Shown here piece after piece: positions 59,400-64,000 of a DNA stretch of 64,000 nucleotides (position 1 is the first letter of the stretch; each line of letters opens with the position of its first letter). The DNA is from Chloroflexota bacterium. Its GTDB lineage: Bacteria > Chloroflexota > Anaerolineae > 4572-78 > J111. The notes beneath the pieces were generated by a model. It was not told the DNA's origin. It saw only the letters and a program-made list of their open reading frames with translations, and made no database searches. The stretch is from assembly GCA_016860845.1 (NCBI GenBank), contig BOKF01000025.1:57393-121392 (forward strand), given 5' to 3'. The position numbers and the translations under genes were made by a program.

Positions 59400-59999
59400 T
59401 CAAGGCTCCTTCACTTGCCGGGTGGCAAAATAGCTCGACAACAACTCGCGCAATTTCAAGCGAGCGCGGTGCAAACGAACTTTGACCGTACCTTCGGACA
59501 GGCCCAACACCTCAGCGGTTTCCTGAATAGATAACCCTTCCAGGTCGCGCCAGACAAAAACAATCCGCAGGCTGGGCGGCAGTTGCGTGATCGCCTCGGC
59601 CATCACTGCCTGCAATTCAGCCGTGAGCAGTTCCTCTTCCGGCGCGTGCGACCAGTCAACAAAAAATTGGGGGGTAAAATCACCTTCTTCATCCGTTTCA
59701 CCGGCTTCATCCACCGAGAGCGTCTCCGGCTGGCCGGCGCCGCGCCGCCGCCGGGACAGACAGGCATTGGACGCGATCCGGTACAACCAGGTGGCCAACT
59801 GGGAACGTCCCTCAAAGCGGGGTAAAGCTTTGATCACATTGAGAAAGGTTTCCTGCAAAGTTTCTTCGGCATCCTCGACGTTGCCGCACATGCGCAGGGC
59901 GACATTATAGACCCGGCCCTGGTGGGCGGCGATGATTTCGGCCAGGGCAGCTTGATCGCCCCGCTTGGCCCGCTCCAGCAGCGCTGATTCGCTCGACAA
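59400..59999 (-). CDS. ECF-family RNA polymerase sigma factor
   Basis: 199 residues, TTG start after AGGGAG. Sigma region 2 (VYNVALRMCGNVEDAEETLQ, ETFLNVIKALPRFEGRSQLA) and region 4 (AITQLPPSLRIVFVWRDLEG, LSIQETAEVLGLSEGTVKVR) are complete. It forms a pair with the zf-HC2 anti-sigma factor directly downstream, the usual SigE/SigR-like layout for redox or envelope stress. Confidence 0.94.
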   Translation of the reverse strand: MSSESALLERAKRGDQAALAEIIAAHQGRVYNVALRMCGNVEDAEETLQETFLNVIKALPRFEGRSQLATWLYRIASNACLSRRRRGAGQPETLSVDEAGETDEEGDFTPQFFVDWSHAPEEELLTAELQAVMAEAITQLPPSLRIVFVWRDLEGLSIQETAEVLGLSEGTVKVRLHRARLKLRELLSSYFATRQVKEP

Positions 60000-60156
60000 G
60001 GGTTAACTCCCTAAGACAGCCACTTCACAGCATGAGAATTTCTCACCCTGTGAAGATAGTGCTTGATTTTGTTTGAGTAAATTATAACCCTGGCCGGGGC
60101 AGATGCAAGACCTCTGTCGGTTGATGGGCGCACGGCCCATCTCAGCGACGGATGCC

Positions 60157-60357
60157 TCAGGCTCCACCGGGGGCGCAGGCGGCGCTGGTCGAAGTGGAAC
60201 CCCCCCCCTTAATATTAGCCGCGAAGGTGGAGAGTTTCTTTTGGACGTGAGTTTGGCCGCAGACCGGGCAAACCACATCCTTGATCACCCCAACGCTGCG
60301 GACGAGTTTTTCAAACGATTGGCCGCAGCTCAGGCAGTCAAATTCATACAACGGCAT
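60157..60357 (-). CDS. FmdB-family zinc-ribbon protein
   Basis: 66 residues, GGAGG upstream. MPLYEFDCLSCGQSFEKLV and VVCPVCGQTHVQKKLSTF give the C4 zinc ribbon of FmdB/CxxC regulators. The tail is Gly/Ser-rich and ends SAACAPGGA. Members are linked to amide or formate metabolism by name only. It starts 3 bp after DUF302, so both are one transcript. Confidence 0.9.
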   Translation of the reverse strand: MPLYEFDCLSCGQSFEKLVRSVGVIKDVVCPVCGQTHVQKKLSTFAANIKGGGSTSTSAACAPGGA

Positions 60358-60360
60358 GGG

Positions 60361-60771
60361 TTAGACCTCCTTTAATGCGGCGGCGACGCGCTCCAGCCGG
60401 ACGCGGGCTTCGGCGGCGATGGGCTGCAAGGCTGGGTTATCTACCACCCCCAGCATCATCAACGGATCAACCAGGACCACGTCCACCAGTCCATCCTCAG
60501 CCTGGGCTACGGTCACATTGCAGGGTAATAACAAGCCCACTTCGGGCGCCGCAGTAAGAGCGCGATAGGCCAGGGGTGGATTGCAGGCGCCCAGGATTTT
60601 GTACGGGCGGAAGTCCACGTCCAATTTTTGCTTCAAGGTGACCTTTACATCAATTTCGGTCAGCACGCCAAAGCCTTCGGCTTTAAGCGCGTCGGTCACG
60701 CGGCCAAGAGCAGCTTCATAGGGAGTGTTCAAGCGAACAGTCAAGCCCAATTGAGTCGTTACAGGATTCAT
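60361..60771 (-). CDS. DUF302 domain protein
   Basis: 136 residues from the ATG at 60771 (GGAGG 4 nt upstream). The DUF302 strand-helix pattern is clear: LTVRLNTPYEAALGRVTDAL, KAEGFGVLTEIDVKVTLKQK, then YKILGACNPPLAYRALTAAP and LLPCNVTVAQ. DUF302 proteins occur in sulfur and redox gene groups; biochemical role not established. Located between a DUF4405 cytochrome b and FmdB. Confidence 0.9.
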   Translation of the reverse strand: MNPVTTQLGLTVRLNTPYEAALGRVTDALKAEGFGVLTEIDVKVTLKQKLDVDFRPYKILGACNPPLAYRALTAAPEVGLLLPCNVTVAQAEDGLVDVVLVDPLMMLGVVDNPALQPIAAEARVRLERVAAALKEV

Positions 60772-60850
60772 CAAACCTCCAAAGTAAATTGTAAATTGAA
60801 TATCATGAGGTTAGATGCAAAACAGCGACAAAAGTTACAATATTCCGAGT

Positions 60851-61429
60851 TTAATGGCAGATTGGTGTTAGACGTCGGCTGGATAGCGGAGCATAGGTGC
60901 GTAACGCACAGATAATCCAGCGCCAATGCAAGACCAAATGGATGCTTATGATCAACAGCATCACCAGGCCAGCCCAGCGGTGGAGATTTATCCAATCGGG
61001 CCGGGTGAAGCCGAGGAGAGCAAGATGGTGGAGCGGATTACGCCCACCTCGATAACCTCCACCGGTCAGTACCAACCCGATAACCAGACCGGACAGGCTG
61101 GTCATTACGAAAGCGGTAAACAACAAGCTGTCCAGGCAAAAATTCAGGCGAGCTTGGTTCGATGTCTTGCCCCAGAAACGTTGAGTTATACATGTCAGCC
61201 ACCGCCAATGGAGAGCCAAATGGGTAACCACCCCCGCTAGGATGATTGCACCGGTCCAGGTGTGCATATCTTTTAAACTGCGGCGAGTTAGCCCAAAAAG
61301 CGACAATTCAGGATCACCCTGACTGCCAGGCCAGATAAGCCATAATCCCAATCCCAGCAGAACCACAACTCCAAAAAGCGTGAAGAGGATGACATCTATC
61401 CCCAAATTGATCCTGGTTTTATTGGCCAT
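60851..61429 (-). CDS. DUF4405-type membrane cytochrome b
   Basis: 192 residues, AAGGAGGG before the ATG. Four main membrane helices with paired histidines: LKDMHTWTGAIILAGVVTHL, ALHWRWLTC, then INLHRWAGLVMLLIISIHLV and LHWRWIICAL. The two halves repeat. It should hold haem b and pass electrons in the membrane. It heads the minus-strand redox group ending at the disulfide oxidoreductase. Confidence 0.88.
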   Translation of the reverse strand: MANKTRINLGIDVILFTLFGVVVLLGLGLWLIWPGSQGDPELSLFGLTRRSLKDMHTWTGAIILAGVVTHLALHWRWLTCITQRFWGKTSNQARLNFCLDSLLFTAFVMTSLSGLVIGLVLTGGGYRGGRNPLHHLALLGFTRPDWINLHRWAGLVMLLIISIHLVLHWRWIICALRTYAPLSSRRLTPICH

Positions 61430-61640
61430 GATGACCCTCCTTACTCAACACGCATCATACGTCCCGCCTCTAGTTGTGTCAATTTTCACTAATTAAATAA
61501 AATATTAATCCATTCACCATCACTTCTCCACAATTATTTGTTACGATAGACTCAAGCGCTACCCGGGTTAAATCAAAACATTGACCCGGAACCGTATCTC
61601 TGATCGCGTTTGTGCGTCATGGAAAGTGCGAGGGTACAGC

Positions 61641-62195
61641 ATGAGTGAGCCAAGTTTATCCAGGGTCGGGTCAGAGCCTGTCAGCGACCGGGCGGCCTTG
61701 GCTGCCGCTTATGACCAGTATCACCTGCCCATCTATCGTTACATCTACCGCCAGGTAGGCGAGGTCGAAACCGCCCGCGACCTGGCTGCCGAAACCTTCC
61801 GCCACCTGTTGACGGCGGCCAAACAGGGACACGGCCCCCGCGATAATCTCAAAGCCTGGTTGTACCAGACAGCGCACCATCTGGTCATTGATTACTATCG
61901 TCGCCAGAAACACCGGAACCATCTCCCGCTGGCGGAGGACCTGATTGACCTGGGAGATGACCCGGTTCGTTCCGCCGAAGGGCATCTCACTGCCGAGCAG
62001 GTCCGCGCCGCGCTGCATAGCTTGACCCCCGAGCAGCAGCAGGTGATTGTACTCAAGTACCTGGAAGGGTTATCGAACGCCGAGGTGGCCGAGATTACCG
62101 GCAAGCCGGTGGGTGCGGTCAAATCTCTCCAACATCGCGCCCTGGTCGCCCTGCGCACTGAATTGACCCGGAAGCAAGAGAAGGTGTTCCTATGA
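61641..62195 (+). CDS. ECF-family RNA polymerase sigma factor
   Basis: 184 residues from the ATG at 61641. Sigma region 2 (LPIYRYIYRQVGEVETARDL, AAETFRHLLTAAK) and region 4 (LTPEQQQVIVLKYLEGLSNA, EVAEITGKPVGAVKSLQHRA) are complete. Stop and next start overlap (ATGA at 62192), so the sigma factor is translationally coupled to the DUF5667 protein, a common pairing in Chloroflexota. Confidence 0.93.
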   Translation: MSEPSLSRVGSEPVSDRAALAAAYDQYHLPIYRYIYRQVGEVETARDLAAETFRHLLTAAKQGHGPRDNLKAWLYQTAHHLVIDYYRRQKHRNHLPLAEDLIDLGDDPVRSAEGHLTAEQVRAALHSLTPEQQQVIVLKYLEGLSNAEVAEITGKPVGAVKSLQHRALVALRTELTRKQEKVFL

Positions 62196-63868
62196 GTGAC
62201 TTTGTAACAAATCTTGATCAGGCTCTCGAGCGGCTGCGCCAGGGCGAAGCAGCGACGACGATCCTGGCCGATTATCCGGCCCGCCAGGGTGAGTTTCTGG
62301 ATGAATTGTTAACCACTGCCCAGGCGCTCGACACACTGTTACCGGCGCCGCTGCCCTCAGCAGCGGACCTGGCTGCCGACCGGGAGCAATTTCTGGCCGA
62401 ACTTCATCAATTAACCTTACCGGCCGTATCTGCGGGGCCGTTGGTACGTCTGAAAGAGTGGATCACTCAGCAACCCTCGCGCTTATTGATCCAAACTAAT
62501 CCCTCTAAGGAGCAACGACGTATGAACGCCTTGTTAGTCAAAGCTATGTTAATCCTAACTTTAGTCGTCGGGGCGGCAGGCGGCACGGCAGTCGCTTCGG
62601 CCAACAGCCTGCCCGGCCAGCCGCTCTACCCCTTGAAAATCGGCCTGGAAGAGGCCCGTCTGGCTCTGACCGGCGACCCGGTGCAGCAGGCCAGCCAATG
62701 GCAGGAACGGGTCCGCGAACGGACTGACGAGATTGCCCGGATGGCGATGAAGGGACAAACCATCGGCGAGGCAGAATTGACCCGGCTGCAAACCCAAACC
62801 CAAACCTGTTTGCAGCAAACCGCAGCCCTGTCCGACCCGGCCATGGTCCAGCAGTTGGAGCAGTTCCGGCAGATGGCCCAGGAGCAGCAGCAATTGTTAG
62901 AACAGGCCGGCGGCGCCCAGGCTCAGGCGGCCGTGCAAACGATGACCCAGGCCCGGCAAGCGGCTGAAGACGGTCTGGCTGACCCGGCCGCTTTCAGGTA
63001 TCGCTACGGCCAGCACCGGCCGGATGAAGCGCCGCCTCAGCCAACGCCTGGTCCGACGCAAGTGCCGGAGCCAACTCTGGCCCCAACACCGGTTGAAGCG
63101 GTCAGTCCCACCGTTGAACCGACCTTAGCCCCGACTGCGACGCCGGTGCGGCCGCGTCATACTCCATCCCCCACCGGCGACGCCAACCACTACGGGCCGC
63201 AGCCAACCCAACCCGGCCCTGGCCAGCCCGGTGGCAATCCTGACGGGCAAAACACGCCCACCGGCGACGCCAACCGCTATGGGCCGCAGCCAACCCAACC
63301 CGGCCCTGGCCAGCCCGGTGGCAATCCTGACGGGCAAAACACGCCCACCGGCGACGCCAATCGCTACGGACCGGATCCAACCCAACCTGGTCCTGGCCAA
63401 CCAGGCGGCAATCCTGAAGCGACGTGTACCCCAACGGGTGATGCTAACCAATATGGTGCTCCGACAGTAACGCCGCAGCCCGGCGGAAATTCTGACAATT
63501 CGGGCGGGTCAGGCGATGGGGGCAACAGTTCCGGCGGCTCGGATAATTCCGGCGGCTCAAGCGACTCTGGCGGCGGCTCTAATGACTCTGACGGCTCGGA
63601 CAATTCGGGCGGGTCAGGCGATGGGGGCAACAGTTCCGGCGGCTCGGATAATTCCGGCGGCTCAAGCGACTCTGGCGGCGGCTCTAATGACTCTGGCGGC
63701 TCGGACAATTCGGGCGGCTCAAGTGATTCTGGTGGTTCCAGCGACTCGGGCGGTAGTTCCGGCGGCTCAAGTGATTCTGGCGGTGGTTCCGGTGACTCCG
63801 GTGGCTCAAGTAGCTCAGGCGGTGATTCTGGCGGCTCAGGCGGTTCTGGAGGTGGTGGACGCAAATAA
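62192..63868 (+). CDS. DUF5667 membrane protein with repetitive Gly/Ser/Asp/Asn surface tail
   Basis: 558 residues. A cytoplasmic N-terminus of about 110 residues leads to one membrane helix (LVKAMLILTLVVGAAGGTAV) and the DUF5667 hallmark NSLPGQPLYPLKIGLEEARL. A helical part is followed by a Pro/Thr linker, three-plus repeats of a 29-residue unit (TPTGDANRYGPQPTQPGPGQ as its first part) and a Ser/Gly/Asn/Asp tail. The N-terminus may act as anti-sigma for the coupled ECF factor (inference). Confidence 0.88.
   Translation: MSDFVTNLDQALERLRQGEAATTILADYPARQGEFLDELLTTAQALDTLLPAPLPSAADLAADREQFLAELHQLTLPAVSAGPLVRLKEWITQQPSRLLIQTNPSKEQRRMNALLVKAMLILTLVVGAAGGTAVASANSLPGQPLYPLKIGLEEARLALTGDPVQQASQWQERVRERTDEIARMAMKGQTIGEAELTRLQTQTQTCLQQTAALSDPAMVQQLEQFRQMAQEQQQLLEQAGGAQAQAAVQTMTQARQAAEDGLADPAAFRYRYGQHRPDEAPPQPTPGPTQVPEPTLAPTPVEAVSPTVEPTLAPTATPVRPRHTPSPTGDANHYGPQPTQPGPGQPGGNPDGQNTPTGDANRYGPQPTQPGPGQPGGNPDGQNTPTGDANRYGPDPTQPGPGQPGGNPEATCTPTGDANQYGAPTVTPQPGGNSDNSGGSGDGGNSSGGSDNSGGSSDSGGGSNDSDGSDNSGGSGDGGNSSGGSDNSGGSSDSGGGSNDSGGSDNSGGSSDSGGSSDSGGSSGGSSDSGGGSGDSGGSSSSGGDSGGSGGSGGGGRK
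63170..63490 (+). repeat. 87-bp tandem repeat (three copies plus partial)
   Basis: Copies begin at 63170, 63257 and 63344, each starting CCCACCGGCGACGCC and encoding 29 residues; a diverged partial copy follows from about 63430. Copies 1 and 2 are almost identical at DNA level, pointing to recent expansion. Confidence 0.85.
63494..63703 (+). repeat. 105-bp direct repeat, two copies
   Basis: Units 63494-63598 and 63599-63703 start GACAATTCGGGCGGGTCAGG and differ at one seen position (GAC versus GGC). They encode a 35-residue Ser/Gly/Asn/Asp unit and suggest recent duplication. Confidence 0.85.
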
Positions 63869-63919
63869 GTAACTTTTAGGCAGTTCCAAGATTTAAATCA
63901 TCCAATTGTTCTCACCGGC

Positions 63920-63990
63920 TTGATGCGTGATACGTGATGCGTAAGAAATCTTGCCTGGATACCATCACGCATCACGCATTACGTATCACG
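63920..63990. repeat. Reiterated-word inverted repeat (GCGTGATA / TATCACGC)
   Basis: TGATGCGTGATACGTGATGC on the left, ATCACGCATCACGCATTACG with TATCACG on the right. It follows the DUF5667 gene and reaches nearly to the window end. Same words as 47158-47214. Confidence 0.7.
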
Positions 63991-64000
63991 GACTTTGGAT

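Overview
The window looks like chromosomal DNA of an anaerobic or facultative member of the Chloroflexota, probably Anaerolineae-like. This is inferred from the mix of Pro/Thr-rich lipoproteins, frequent TTG/GTG starts, multihaem cytochromes, substrate-binding/VWA fusions and many intergenic hairpins built of reiterated short words. No rRNA or tRNA gene, CRISPR array, phage or insertion sequence was recognised.

Layout. 1-10.8 kb: accessory metabolism (GNAT fragment, WYL regulator, DUF2461, two VOC proteins, LysE exporter, SRPBCC, DUF445, amidohydrolase, two radical SAM proteins), with a promoter carrying twin operators before the HemW/HutW-like gene. 10.9-23.5 kb: two substrate-binding-type surface proteins (one fused to a VWA domain), YigZ, CoA-transferase, L25, MoeA, a DsbA-like protein/VKOR pair, an amidohydrolase-CYTH fusion, DUF503 and an MBL hydrolase. 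23.5-37.5 kb: a VapBC-type pair, GyrA, an RsbV/RsbW/RsbU-type partner-switching operon, a metallophosphoesterase, a glycosidase-like lipoprotein, a membrane-anchored receiver-ParA protein and an MrfA-type helicase. 37.5-50.2 kb: a long minus-strand operon for a respiratory system. It runs from a PocR-type regulator through a trihaem cytochrome, two YeeE/YedE proteins, a PsrABC/PhsABC-type molybdoenzyme, two dihaem cytochrome lipoproteins, a DUF6951-like protein, cytochrome b, a multihaem cytochrome and a Rieske protein to FmdE. 50.3-56.3 kb: OsmC, an 11-haem lipoprotein, a double rhodanese, LysR and an AEC transporter. 56.3-64 kb: a redox/stress group (protein disulfide oxidoreductase, zinc ribbons, DUF302, DUF4405 cytochrome b, ECF sigma/anti-sigma) and a second ECF sigma with a DUF5667 surface protein.

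The main discovery is three genes that each appear broken by a single in-frame UGA but are better read as selenoproteins. They are a DsbA-like protein with a UxxC active site (UGA at 19019), a YeeE/YedE transporter (UGA at 47495-47497, minus) and an undecahaem cytochrome c lipoprotein (UGA at 52131-52133, minus). Each UGA is followed by a hairpin. In the last two the hairpin starts exactly 11 nt after the UGA and has a GGU-type apical loop, as in Escherichia coli fdhF. Two of the three sit in or beside the molybdoenzyme/cytochrome locus, which suggests a selenium-dependent sulfur (or selenium) oxyanion respiratory system. Its substrate cannot be read from sequence alone.
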